Source: an uncultured Prolixibacteraceae bacterium (GTDB lineage: Bacteria; Bacteroidota; Bacteroidia; Bacteroidales; Prolixibacteraceae). From it: 64,000 nt of DNA. The stretch is taken from contig CAJXZG010000019.1 in NCBI GenBank assembly GCA_913063265.1, forward strand, positions 1 through 64,000, written 5' to 3'. The first letter of the stretch is position 1; the number at the start of each line of letters is the position of its first letter. The translations under genes and the position numbers were made by a program. The notes beneath the pieces were generated by a model. That model saw only the letters and a program-made list of their open reading frames with translations, was not told where the DNA came from and did no database searches. Of this stretch, positions 25,936 to 35,080 are shown piece by piece.

Positions 25936-27088
25936 AATTATTTTCATTATTCTGTTTTTTGTCTTATTGTTACTCTCTGCATGTTCTCACAAAGATCAGT
26001 CCTTGCGACTGGCTAAAGATTTTGCGGTAAAATATAACCCGGAACAATCGCTCGACACCTTTGCCTGTCGGATAAAAGAATATTACCAACTCCCGGCAAT
26101 CGGAATTGGCACAATTGATAAAAATGGAAACAGAACAATAGCGGTTACCGGGAAAAATAAAACTGCAAATGGTAGCCCGGTAAACGCGCTGAGTAAGTTT
26201 CAGATCGCATCGTGTACCAAAACATTTACGGCTTTGTTAGTCGCTCTGATGGTTTCGGAAGGAAAAATTACCTGGGAGACAACTTTGTATGAGATTTTTC
26301 CAGAGTTTGAAATTCATCCACTAAACCAAAAGATTAATGTTCTGGATTTACTTACTCATACTTCCGGGCTTGCACAATTTTGGACCGATGAAGAAGTTTT
26401 TGGAATTGATTCAATAATCCCCGGACTTTCCGGCCCTGTTGAAATGCAAAGAAATAAATTTGCATCTTATAATTTAAAATTGCCTCCTCCATTTAAAAAT
26501 GGCGATTATCATTATTCAAACGGAGGATATGTAATTTTGGCTGCAATGTTGGAAAAAATTACCGGACAAAGCTATGAAAACTTAGTGAAAGAGTGGATAT
26601 TTAAACCTTTACAATTACATACTGCTGAGCCTGGTTACTCGTTTTTAAATGATCCACATCAACCTCATCGACATTTCGACAGAGATAATAACGGTGTTGG
26701 AATTCCGCTGCAAAAGTCTGAAAAAGTACCACCTGAATTATTTAATCCCTGCGGATTTATTTCCTTAAGTATCGAAGATTTTACAAAATACACAGCTCAT
26801 TGTATCCGGTTAAATACTGGGCAATCATTTTTGCTTCCAAAACATATTTCATCAAAACTTTTTGAACGGCACCTCTCGTTGCCTGACGGAACCGGTGTTG
26901 GTCTGGGATGGCAAATCATCGAAGTTAAGGGGATAAAAACCTACGGACACACAGGCAGCGATCAAACAATGCGTGCTGCACTGGCCATTAACCCAAAAAA
27001 AGAAAAGGGAGTTGTATTTGCCTCAAATATCGGTGACCTTCGTTCAGAACAGGCTTTGGTTAATGTGATTCATGAACTCGTAAATTAA
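25928..27088 (+). CDS. Serine beta-lactamase-like (class C/DD-peptidase fold) lipoprotein
   Basis: 386 aa from the ATG at 25928, preferred over a TTG 15 bp upstream because it gives a clean lipoprotein signal (LSAC, Cys about 19). The serine hydrolase motifs are complete: SxxK as S95-C-T-K98, YSN in HYSNGGYV and the KTG-like HTGSD near residue 340. Family knowledge: such proteins are D-Ala-D-Ala peptidases, esterases or class C beta-lactamases; sequence alone does not separate them. It overlaps the CMD-like gene by 8 bp and is followed by the exported peroxiredoxin after 138 bp. Confidence 0.87.
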   Translation: MPKIIFIILFFVLLLLSACSHKDQSLRLAKDFAVKYNPEQSLDTFACRIKEYYQLPAIGIGTIDKNGNRTIAVTGKNKTANGSPVNALSKFQIASCTKTFTALLVALMVSEGKITWETTLYEIFPEFEIHPLNQKINVLDLLTHTSGLAQFWTDEEVFGIDSIIPGLSGPVEMQRNKFASYNLKLPPPFKNGDYHYSNGGYVILAAMLEKITGQSYENLVKEWIFKPLQLHTAEPGYSFLNDPHQPHRHFDRDNNGVGIPLQKSEKVPPELFNPCGFISLSIEDFTKYTAHCIRLNTGQSFLLPKHISSKLFERHLSLPDGTGVGLGWQIIEVKGIKTYGHTGSDQTMRAALAINPKKEKGVVFASNIGDLRSEQALVNVIHELVN

Positions 27089-27226
27089 AAAGTTCAGGCT
27101 TAGCATACTCCATAAATCCATAACTTACAACACTTTACTGACTATTTAGTATTGCATCCGTTGAACCTTAGCTGACATTTTATGTTTTTATGTAGAATTA
27201 GTTTTAATTAAATTAAGCCAAATTTT

Positions 27227-27955
27227 ATGAAACCAATTATTCTCTCCGTTTTTTTAATTGTATTGTTTTCAGATTTTACTCTGGCGCAAAAGGGGGAAAG
27301 TCAACGGATTCCTTTAATCGGAAATCAAGCACCTTCTTTTAAAGCGCCCACTACAAACGAAATGTTAAACTTTCCAAAGGACTATGGAAAACAATGGAAA
27401 ATACTTTTTGCCCACCCACGTGATTTTACTCCGGTTTGTTCTTCCGAAATACTGGAACTGGCCTATCGACAGGAAGAGTTTCAAAAGCTCAATGCCCAAA
27501 TCGTAATTCTGTCCGTGGATAAAATGGTTTCGCATTTAAGTTGGAAATCTGATCTGGAATCGATTGAGTTTAAGGGGAGAGAAAAAGTAAAAATTCAATT
27601 CCCGCTGGTGGTGGACAGCTCGGCTGTGATTTCATATAAATACGGAATGCTTGACTCCAAATCGGAAGTCGGGCAAAGTGTTCGCGGTGTATTTTTTATT
27701 GATCCTGAAAATACCATTCGTTTGTTTCAGTTTTATCCAATTGAGATAGGCAGGAACATCGATGAAATTTTACGGGCGTTAAAAGCACTTCAGGAACGTG
27801 ACCAAATGAAAAACATTGTACTGCCGGCAAACTGGCAACCCGGAGATGATTATATGATTCCTGCTTTAACACCGGAGGACAAGGAAGAACTTAAAAAACC
27901 TGATTCAGATGTGTATTACATCAACTGGTACATGATTTACAAAAAGAGTAAATAG
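27227..27955 (+). CDS. Exported Prx6-type (1-Cys) peroxiredoxin
   Basis: 242 aa with an N-terminal signal peptide (about 1-20, ending LAQ). The peroxidatic motif P-R-D-F-T-P-V-C71 followed by SSE is the Prx6/1-Cys form, and the long C-terminal arm with NWQPGDDYMIP is also typical of Prx6. No second conserved resolving cysteine is evident. It should reduce peroxides in the periplasm. Prx6 proteins are usually cytoplasmic, so the signal peptide is notable. It is upstream of the interrupted outer-membrane receptor by 42 bp. Confidence 0.87.
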   Translation: MKPIILSVFLIVLFSDFTLAQKGESQRIPLIGNQAPSFKAPTTNEMLNFPKDYGKQWKILFAHPRDFTPVCSSEILELAYRQEEFQKLNAQIVILSVDKMVSHLSWKSDLESIEFKGREKVKIQFPLVVDSSAVISYKYGMLDSKSEVGQSVRGVFFIDPENTIRLFQFYPIEIGRNIDEILRALKALQERDQMKNIVLPANWQPGDDYMIPALTPEDKEELKKPDSDVYYINWYMIYKKSK

Positions 27956-27997
27956 CCGGTATCTCCTTTCACTTCAATTCTCATCAATTAAATAAAA

Positions 27998-30430
27998 ATG
28001 AAATTTAATAAAATTCCCTTTCTCCTTCTTTTCACTTTTCTGATTGGTTTTTCTCTGAAGGCTCAAGAAAATAAAACCGGAATAAATGGAATTGTGATGA
28101 CTCCGGAGAACGAACCTTCACAATTCTCAACAATAGTTTTAATGAACAAAGATTCCGTTTTTATGAAAGGAACTTTAAGCACTAACGATGGTTCTTTTTT
28201 GTTTGAAAAACTGGATCCGGGAGAATACAGAATTATGGTAAGAAACATCGAGTTTAACACCTACATTTCAGACATTATTAATCTTTCTGAAAGCCAAACG
28301 TTTTTGCTTGATACCATTAATCTGGAAACCAAAGTTATGGGTATTGCCGAAGTGGTTATTAAAGGAGAAAAAGCACTGATTGAAGTTAAGCCCGATAAAA
28401 TGGTTTACAATGTTTCGGCCAGTGCCAATGCCTCGGGAAACAACGGCCTGGAACTTTTAAGTAAAACACCCGGTGTGATGGTAGATATGGATAATAACAT
28501 AATCCTTCAGGGAAAAAGCGGAGTAAGAATTTATATCAATGGCCGGCCCTCAAGATTATCTGGTTCAGATCTGACAAACTACCTCGAGGGAATTCGTTCT
28601 GATGACATTGAATCGATAGACATAATTACCAATCCTTCGTCGAAATACGAAGCCGAGGGTTCGGGAGGAATTCTTGATATCAAATTAAAGAGAAATGTTA
28701 CAGGGAGATTTAACGGGACAGTTATTGCAAATTATTCTAAAGGAACTTTTGCCCGTTCGAGTTTGGGAACCACACTAAATTTTAACCGCGAAAAAGTAAA
28801 CTTCTTCGGAAATATTAATGTTTCAGACTTTAATAGTCAGACAGATTTTGATGAAACAATTATTCTTGAAAAGTATTCTTTGGATGAGATTTCTTATGGT
28901 CATGCCAACCGGAAAGGGATAAATTTTAACGGTGGTCTTGATTATAAAATCAACTCTGAAAACACTCTCGGTTTCGATGCTAAAATTTTATTAAACAACA
29001 GAACAAACAATGTGGAAAGCAACACCATTATTACCCATCTGGAAAATATCGAACCCACAGAACGTTTGAATTCACAGGTAATTGATGATTCGCCCAGCGA
29101 TAATTATAATATGAACATGTATTACAATTTTTCGCCAAACGGAAGTTCCAATTTTTCGGCCGACTTAAGTTTTGGAAGATATACCAACGATAAAAACACA
29201 CTGCAACCCAATATTTATTTCGACGAAGATGACAATGTGCTCAGAACTATAAACAACGAATACGATTCTGATAAATTAATTGAGATTGTATCTGGTAAAA
29301 TAGATTATGAAAAAAGAATCAATAAACTGAGTTTTGGAGCAGGAGCCAAATATTCGTATATCTCTACCGACAATTCATTGAAATTTTATAACTACGAAAA
29401 TGGTGTCCCGATTCTCGATATCGACAGAAGTAATGATTTTTCTTACCTCGAAAAAGTGGCGGCGGCTTATTTTACCTTTGGAGCAAAAATTACCGAAAGA
29501 ATAAGTTTGAATTCCGGTATTCGGGTTGAAAATACTTCTTCGTTAGGCGAGCTAACCAGTGCCAAACCAACCGACGATGATGTTGTGGCCCGCAATTATA
29601 CCAGCTTCTTTCCAAATATTAGTTTCTCGTATGATGACCAGAAAAATCACGGAGTAAGTATTAGTTAAGGCCGCAGAATTACCCGTCCGAATTACCAGGA
29701 TTTAAATCCTTTTGAATCTAAAACAAGCGAAATTGCATCGTGGAAAGGAAATCCATTTTTAAAACCCAATTATATTAGCAATTACCAGATAAGCTATTCA
29801 TATAAACGAAAACTGGTGATCTCAAATAATTTTAGTGTTACACAAGACTTTTTTGCCAATATTTTTGAAGTGGTTGATAGCATAAGAACAATATTAACTC
29901 CGCGTAATATGGACCGGGTGTTGAACAACGGTCTTTCGGTAAGTTACTCGCATCGACCTTTTGAGTGGTGGAATTTTACCTCATTTTTTATCTATAATTA
30001 CGAAAAATATGATGGTGATTTAGAAGGAACTGTTATAGATTTGGAAACTCATAAAACCAACTTTAGATTACAAAACAATTTTAATCTGCCACAAGATATT
30101 CGTTTTGAAGTAAGCTACTTTTACAGCAGCCCGTGGATTTGGAGAGGCAGTGTAAATGTTGAGGCTTATCACAGGGTTGATTTAGGGCTTAAAAGAGAGT
30201 TTTTTAAAAACAGGCTTCTGGTACAATTAACTGCCAACGATTTACTAAATACAAGCAGCGACTACACCTATACAAGCAACTACGGAGGGATGGTTGTAGA
30301 TGGTGTTATTTCTTTTGATAATCAGAGGTACGGAATAAGCGTTACCTACAAATTAGGAAACCAGAAACTTAAAAGTTTAAGACGTAAAAAATCGGCCATT
30401 GATGAGGAAATGAATCGTATTTCAGAATAA
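27998..30430 (+). pseudogene. TonB-dependent/outer-membrane beta-barrel receptor interrupted by an in-frame TAA
   Basis: The reading frame is about 810 codons, the normal length for this family. It contains a signal peptide (about 1-22), a carboxypeptidase-regulatory-like domain (about 28-105), a plug (about 135-230, LLSKTPGVMVD and EAEGSGGILDIKL) and an outer-membrane beta-barrel (OMP_b-brl_3 type). At 29666-29668 a TAA stop follows GVSIS, and the same frame resumes at once with GRRITRPNYQDLNPF, a strongly conserved block. One base (TAT or TAC to TAA) would restore a Tyr expected there. No other lesion is seen, so this is a recent nonsense mutation, a read-through case or a sequencing error. 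Intact halves are 27998-29668 and 29669-30430. Confidence 0.85.
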
Positions 30431-30480
30431 ATTTTAGTTGGCAACAATTTAACAATTCGATGATATTCTGGGTGTTAACA

Positions 30481-30495
30481 TTTTGGGAACTATTC
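30481..30495 (-). promoter_or_regulatory. Candidate pectin-regulon site 1 upstream of the HTCS gene
   Basis: On the minus strand this reads GAATAGTTCCCAAAA, a weaker member of the TA-N-TTCCCA family found before other pectin genes. It lies about 170 bp before the HTCS start. Confidence 0.4.
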
Positions 30496-30566
30496 TTTTC
30501 TTCATCCGGTTCCCCGGGGAAAGGAGATTTTACTTCAACACCAAAATAATTAAGCTGTAACATTTT

Positions 30567-30583
30567 GCGGGTATATTTTCCCA
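30567..30583 (+). promoter_or_regulatory. Candidate pectin-regulon site 2 upstream of the HTCS gene
   Basis: GCGGGTATATTTTCCCA differs at two positions from each of the copies upstream of the 736-aa beta-helix gene (52866-52882) and the GH105 gene (61355-61371). It ends 24 bp before the -33 box of the HTCS promoter, a good position for an activator and consistent with autoregulation. Confidence 0.6.
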
Positions 30584-30607
30584 GAACATTTGTTAACAAA
30601 CAATTTA

Positions 30608-30638
30608 TTTGCTCGTATATTTAAAATCTTTATTATTG
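30608..30638 (+). promoter_or_regulatory. Bacteroidota-type promoter of the HTCS gene
   Basis: TTTG (30608-30611), exactly 19 nt, then TATTATTG (30631-30638), a 7/8 match to TAnnTTTG. It lies inside the extra leader implied by a TTG start at 30590, which supports the ATG at 30662 as the true start. Confidence 0.6.
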
Positions 30639-30661
30639 TAACAGAAGTTAAAACTAAGTTC

Positions 30662-33600
30662 ATGGCATATTTGAATCATATTCAGCGTATAATATCTTTG
30701 CTGCTTTTAGGGCTTTTGCTTCAAATTCCTTTTAATTTAATTGCGCAATCGGAACTAAGTTTTGATATTTTCACACTTGAGAACGGACTCCCAAATAACA
30801 GAATTCAATGTATTTACCAGGATAACAAAGGGTGGATATGGGCTGGTACCAACCAGGGATTAAGCCGATTTGACGGGTATAGATTTATTAATTTTTTACC
30901 CAATGAAAATGATACTAACAGCTTGCAGGGAAATCTGGTTAGGGTAATCAAAGAAGACCATAAGGGTAATCTGTTGATAGGTACAGAAACAGGTGGATTA
31001 AATGTTTTTAACCGTGAAACTGAAACTTTTTCTTTCCCCTTAAAAAACTTGCAGGAATTTAATTTTAAGGAAATCTCTGTCAACGACATTGTGATTAACC
31101 AAAATAATGATTTATGGCTGGCAACGGATTTTAATATTTTAAAACTTGACACACTTCATCAGGTAAGTATTTTAAATTATAAAAACAAGGAAATTTCACT
31201 TTCAGGCAGGTTTGTGCGTACTATTAAACTGGATTCTTCCAAACAGCTTTGGATAGGCACCAACGATGGTTTGTTTTTATATGATTGTAACACTGAATTT
31301 TTACAATATATAGATCTGCCGTTTAAAGATGAATCCAACAAAGAAATCTGGGAAATATTTATAGATACAGATGGTATGGTATGGATTGGAACCTACTCAT
31401 CCGGCCTTTTTACAATTGATCCAATAAACAAACAAACAACCAGAATTAACCTTGTCCCTGAGTTACCAAGAACCGAAACTGTGAGAGCCATTTCAAAAGG
31501 TAATTTTGGTGAATACTGGATTGGCACAAGAGGAGGCCTGTATTCATATTCAAAAGAAAAAGGTGTTACCGGTTTTTTTAGAAATAATCTTCAGGAACCT
31601 AAAAGTCTCTCAAATAATTCTGTTTTGTCGGTTTTTCAGGATATTAATGGTGAAACATGGATTGGAACCAGAAACGGACTTAATCTTCTCGCCAAAAGTA
31701 AACAGGTATTTAAAAACTTTACTGCACTTCCGGGAAACGATAAGTATTTAAACAGCGGAACAATCTGGGCATTCTGGATTGACCCAGAAGAAAATATCTG
31801 GATTGGAACAGAAGACGGAGGAATTAATATTTACAATAAGCAAACCAATAATTACAGATATATTACTTCGGATGGACCAAAAAACTACGCTTTGTCAAAA
31901 AACTGTGTGAAGAAATTTTTACACGATGGAAAAGGAAACCTATGGGTTGGTACTTATATGGGGGGTATTGATGTAATCAATTTAAAAACAGGATTGATAA
32001 AAAACTACAGTCGGAATCCGGATAAGAAAAACAGTTTGAGTGATAACCGTATCTGGGATATGTGTTTGGATAGTCAAGGTAATATCTGGATTGTAACTTC
32101 CCAAGGGCTAAATAAATTTGATGCCGGTACCCAATCGTTTATTCATTTAATTCAGGTAAATGGGAATGAACGAATTTTATGGATTGAGCCGGATTCAAAG
32201 GGAAATCTCTGGATGGGAAGCTCAGATGAGGTTATTGTGTTTAATCCGGAATCCAATCAAATTAAACGATTTTTTGAGCATTCCCGCACCATGTTTGAAG
32301 ATTCGCATAAAGAGATATGGATTACTACAGACGATAAAGGTATTGCCAGATATTCAGTGGAAAATGGTCCGTTGGAGTATTTTACAGAATCAAACGGACT
32401 TGTAAACAACCAGACTTTATGTATTCTGGAAGATAACTTCCAAAACCTCTGGGTTAGTACATCTAATGGCTTGTCAAAATTTAATCCCCGAAATCAGACC
32501 TTCCAAAATTTTACAGTAAAAGAAGGTTTAAGTAATAACCAGTTTTCATATGGTGCCTCTTACAAAACAAAAGATGGTGAATTACTATTTGGCACTATTT
32601 CGGGTTTTAATAAATTCAATCCTGACGACATAAAAGAAGAGGATGCTAACGTTCCTTTAGTTTTTACTGATTTTAGGGTATTTAATAAAAAAGTAGAAAT
32701 CGGTTCGGGGAAAAAAAAACTTTTGGAAAAAAGTATAAGTGAAACTAAACTGCTTGTTCTCGACTATAATCAGAATGTATTTACTTTGGAATTTGCGGCT
32801 TTAAACTACGTTAACACTGCCAATAATATATACACATACAAACTTGAGGGATTTAATTCTAATTGGGTGGAGCCGAGTAAAGATCGAACAGCCACCTACA
32901 CTAACTTAAATCCGGGAGACTATGTGTTTATGGTAAAACGTGTAATTCCCGGAAGCAATGTCGATTCGGAAATTTTAGAATTAAATATTAAAATATTACC
33001 TCCATTTTGGAAAACCAACTGGTTTTTAGCCCTCATCTTTTTTATCATATTAATATTAATATATGTATTGGTTCAGTTTTTTATTAATCGTGAAAAAATT
33101 AAAAGTCAGCTTGTCTTAGAACGTGTAAAAGCCAGAAAATTACACGAGTTAGACATGATGAAATTAAAGTTTTTCACCAATATTTCGCATGAAATCAGAA
33201 CTCCTTTAACTCTCATTTTGGGGCCACTTGAAAAGATGCTGAATAATAACTCGGTTAAAAAAGACGATTTGGAAAACCTGAAGTTAATGCATAGAAATGC
33301 CAAAAACCTGGATAAATTAATAAACCAGCTGCTTGATTTCAGAAAACTTCAGTCTGGTAATTTAAAACTTAATTTAACCGAAGCAGATATTGTTGCTTTT
33401 TTAAAAAATATTGTGGATTCTTTCCACGACTTTGCCGAAGAAAAACAAGTTAACTTAAGTTTTAACACCCTGAAAAAAACCCTGTTCATTTCTTTCGATC
33501 CGGATAAAATTGAAAAAATAATGAATAACCTTTTATCCAATGCTTTTAAGTTTACAGAGCCAAATGATTCCATATCAGTAAACGTTTCTGTTGTTTTTGA

Positions 33601-34744
33601 TTCAGAGGATGAAGAATTTTCAGACCAACAAATTGAGAAACGATTTGTGGAAATTTATATCAAGGATACAGGAAGAGGAATCTCTACTGAAAATGTAAAT
33701 AAAATATTTACACGTTTTTTCCAAAGTAATAAAAAGGATACAGAATCGGGAGCCGGAATCGGATTGGCGTTGGTAAACGATTTGGTTAAACTTCACATGG
33801 GAAAAATTAATGTAACAAGCAAATTAGGAAAAGGTACAAAATTTACAATCAGAATCCCTGTTGACGTAACAAATGAAAAAAGTGTTGAAAAATCAGAAAT
33901 CCGAAATAAAATTCAAAATGGTGAAAACTTGTTAGGAGAAAAAATTCGATTTAGACCGGACGATAGCTTGCATTCAAAAATAATGTTAATTGTTGAAGAT
34001 AATTCCGATGTCAGACAATTTATAAAAGGGCATTTCGATACCATTTACACTATTTATGAAGCTTCTAACGGAGAAAAGGGATGGGAAAAGGCGCTTAAAT
34101 TAGTACCTGATATTATTATCAGTGATATTTTAATGCCAAAACTAAACGGTTATGACCTCTGTAAAAAAATTAAAAATGATGAAAGAACTTCTCATATTCC
34201 CGTCATTTTGTTAACTGCCATGCATTCAAAAGAGCACGAACTTAAAGGACTTACAACCGGAGCAGATGACTATATTACCAAACCTTTTGATTTATCTGTA
34301 CTACAGGCAAAAGTTGAAAATATTCTTTCTATTCGTGAATCATTAAAAGAGAGATACACCGATACAGTTGTTCTGGAGCCAACAAATGTTGTTCTTTCTT
34401 CTCCTGACGAACGATTTTTACAAAAAGCAATGGATGTTGTAGAAGCCAATATTTCGGATGGAAATTTAGATATTGAAAGTTTTGCAAAAAAAGTAGGTGT
34501 AAGCAGAATGCAATTGTACAGGAAGCTACATGCACTAACCAATATGACAGTCAAAGAATTTATCCGACATATCAGGTTAAAAAGAGCAGCTCAGTTACTG
34601 ATTCAAAAAAAGCTTAATGTTTCAGAAGTTGCATACGAAGTTGGTTTTAACGACTTGTCCCATTTTAGAAAATGTTTTAAACAGGAATTTGGAATGAGTG
34701 CAACAGAATACATCACAAATGCCAAGGAAAAATCAAATACATAA
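30662..34744 (+). CDS. Hybrid two-component system sensor/regulator (HTCS) of the pectin PUL
   Basis: 1360 aa from the ATG at 30662, which gives a signal peptide and lies just after the promoter; a TTG at 30590 is less likely. The periplasmic part has Reg_prop beta-propeller repeats (about 35-670, many WIGT motifs) and a Y_Y_Y domain (about 700-770). Then come a membrane segment (about 785-807), a HisKA domain with phospho-His about 843 (NISHEIRTPL), an HATPase domain (NLLSNAFKFTE, DTGRGIS, GAGIGLALV), a receiver domain with phospho-Asp about 1155 (SDILMPKLNGYD) and an AraC-type HTH (about 1260-1355). It senses imported pectic oligosaccharides and activates the PUL. SusC and SusD lie directly downstream. 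Confidence 0.95.
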   Translation: MAYLNHIQRIISLLLLGLLLQIPFNLIAQSELSFDIFTLENGLPNNRIQCIYQDNKGWIWAGTNQGLSRFDGYRFINFLPNENDTNSLQGNLVRVIKEDHKGNLLIGTETGGLNVFNRETETFSFPLKNLQEFNFKEISVNDIVINQNNDLWLATDFNILKLDTLHQVSILNYKNKEISLSGRFVRTIKLDSSKQLWIGTNDGLFLYDCNTEFLQYIDLPFKDESNKEIWEIFIDTDGMVWIGTYSSGLFTIDPINKQTTRINLVPELPRTETVRAISKGNFGEYWIGTRGGLYSYSKEKGVTGFFRNNLQEPKSLSNNSVLSVFQDINGETWIGTRNGLNLLAKSKQVFKNFTALPGNDKYLNSGTIWAFWIDPEENIWIGTEDGGINIYNKQTNNYRYITSDGPKNYALSKNCVKKFLHDGKGNLWVGTYMGGIDVINLKTGLIKNYSRNPDKKNSLSDNRIWDMCLDSQGNIWIVTSQGLNKFDAGTQSFIHLIQVNGNERILWIEPDSKGNLWMGSSDEVIVFNPESNQIKRFFEHSRTMFEDSHKEIWITTDDKGIARYSVENGPLEYFTESNGLVNNQTLCILEDNFQNLWVSTSNGLSKFNPRNQTFQNFTVKEGLSNNQFSYGASYKTKDGELLFGTISGFNKFNPDDIKEEDANVPLVFTDFRVFNKKVEIGSGKKKLLEKSISETKLLVLDYNQNVFTLEFAALNYVNTANNIYTYKLEGFNSNWVEPSKDRTATYTNLNPGDYVFMVKRVIPGSNVDSEILELNIKILPPFWKTNWFLALIFFIILILIYVLVQFFINREKIKSQLVLERVKARKLHELDMMKLKFFTNISHEIRTPLTLILGPLEKMLNNNSVKKDDLENLKLMHRNAKNLDKLINQLLDFRKLQSGNLKLNLTEADIVAFLKNIVDSFHDFAEEKQVNLSFNTLKKTLFISFDPDKIEKIMNNLLSNAFKFTEPNDSISVNVSVVFDSEDEEFSDQQIEKRFVEIYIKDTGRGISTENVNKIFTRFFQSNKKDTESGAGIGLALVNDLVKLHMGKINVTSKLGKGTKFTIRIPVDVTNEKSVEKSEIRNKIQNGENLLGEKIRFRPDDSLHSKIMLIVEDNSDVRQFIKGHFDTIYTIYEASNGEKGWEKALKLVPDIIISDILMPKLNGYDLCKKIKNDERTSHIPVILLTAMHSKEHELKGLTTGADDYITKPFDLSVLQAKVENILSIRESLKERYTDTVVLEPTNVVLSSPDERFLQKAMDVVEANISDGNLDIESFAKKVGVSRMQLYRKLHALTNMTVKEFIRHIRLKRAAQLLIQKKLNVSEVAYEVGFNDLSHFRKCFKQEFGMSATEYITNAKEKSNT

Positions 34745-34806
34745 TTTATACAATCAGGATTAATCTATCTTGTACAGCCTGTTTTAGGCATGCCGGTTAA
34801 AAAACT

Positions 34807-34866
34807 CCCGCTTTTTGGGAATTATTTCACGTTCGGGGAAAGGAAGCAATATTATTTGGGAAAATA
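34807..34866 (-). promoter_or_regulatory. Two candidate pectin-regulon sites upstream of the small ORF and SusC
   Basis: Read on the minus strand, site b1 (34807-34826) is AATAATTCCCAAAAAGCGGG and site b2 (34857-34866, flanked by A/T) is TATTTTCCCA, the core of the motif seen before the HTCS, beta-helix and GH105 genes. They sit 60-120 bp before the 35-aa ORF. The remaining parts of the 336-bp gap between HTCS and SusC (34745-35080) hold no clear terminator or promoter. Confidence 0.5.
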
Positions 34867-34925
34867 TTTTATTTAAAAATACCTGCATAATTTAACTTGC
34901 CATTGATTTTATATCACTTTTCCCT

Positions 34926-35033
34926 ATGAAAGAAATCAATCGAAATTTAAAAAGGATAAATGCAAAAATTGTAGCATTCGGAATTATTCTTTTGATACTT
35001 GTGATTATACTTCTACTCATTATTTTAAGATAA
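34926..35033 (+). CDS. 35-aa single-pass membrane peptide between HTCS and SusC
   Basis: ATG to TAA without interruption. A basic N-terminus (KEINRNLKRINAK) is followed by one very hydrophobic helix of about 18 residues rich in Ile and Leu, ending in Arg. It lies 181 bp after the HTCS stop, 48 bp before SusC, on the same strand and downstream of the candidate regulator sites, so it would be the first gene of the SusCD transcript. Composition fits an inner-membrane microprotein. It could also be a leader ORF or chance; no homologue is recognised. Confidence 0.4.
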   Translation: MKEINRNLKRINAKIVAFGIILLILVIILLLIILR

Positions 35034-35080
35034 AATCATAAAAATTATACAATTTAAATAATCAAACTAAATAACTAAGT

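Noticed and set aside
29600-29820. Frameshift in the outer-membrane receptor
   Set aside because: The downstream part is in the same frame as the upstream part; only one stop codon separates them, so it is a nonsense change, not a frameshift.
30590-30661. TTG start for the HTCS gene
   Set aside because: A TTTG-N19-TATTATTG promoter lies inside this leader, so the ATG at 30662 followed by a signal peptide is preferred.
34745-34800. GCCT-GTTTT-AGGC as terminator of the HTCS gene
   Set aside because: The stem is only four base pairs and there is no T run.
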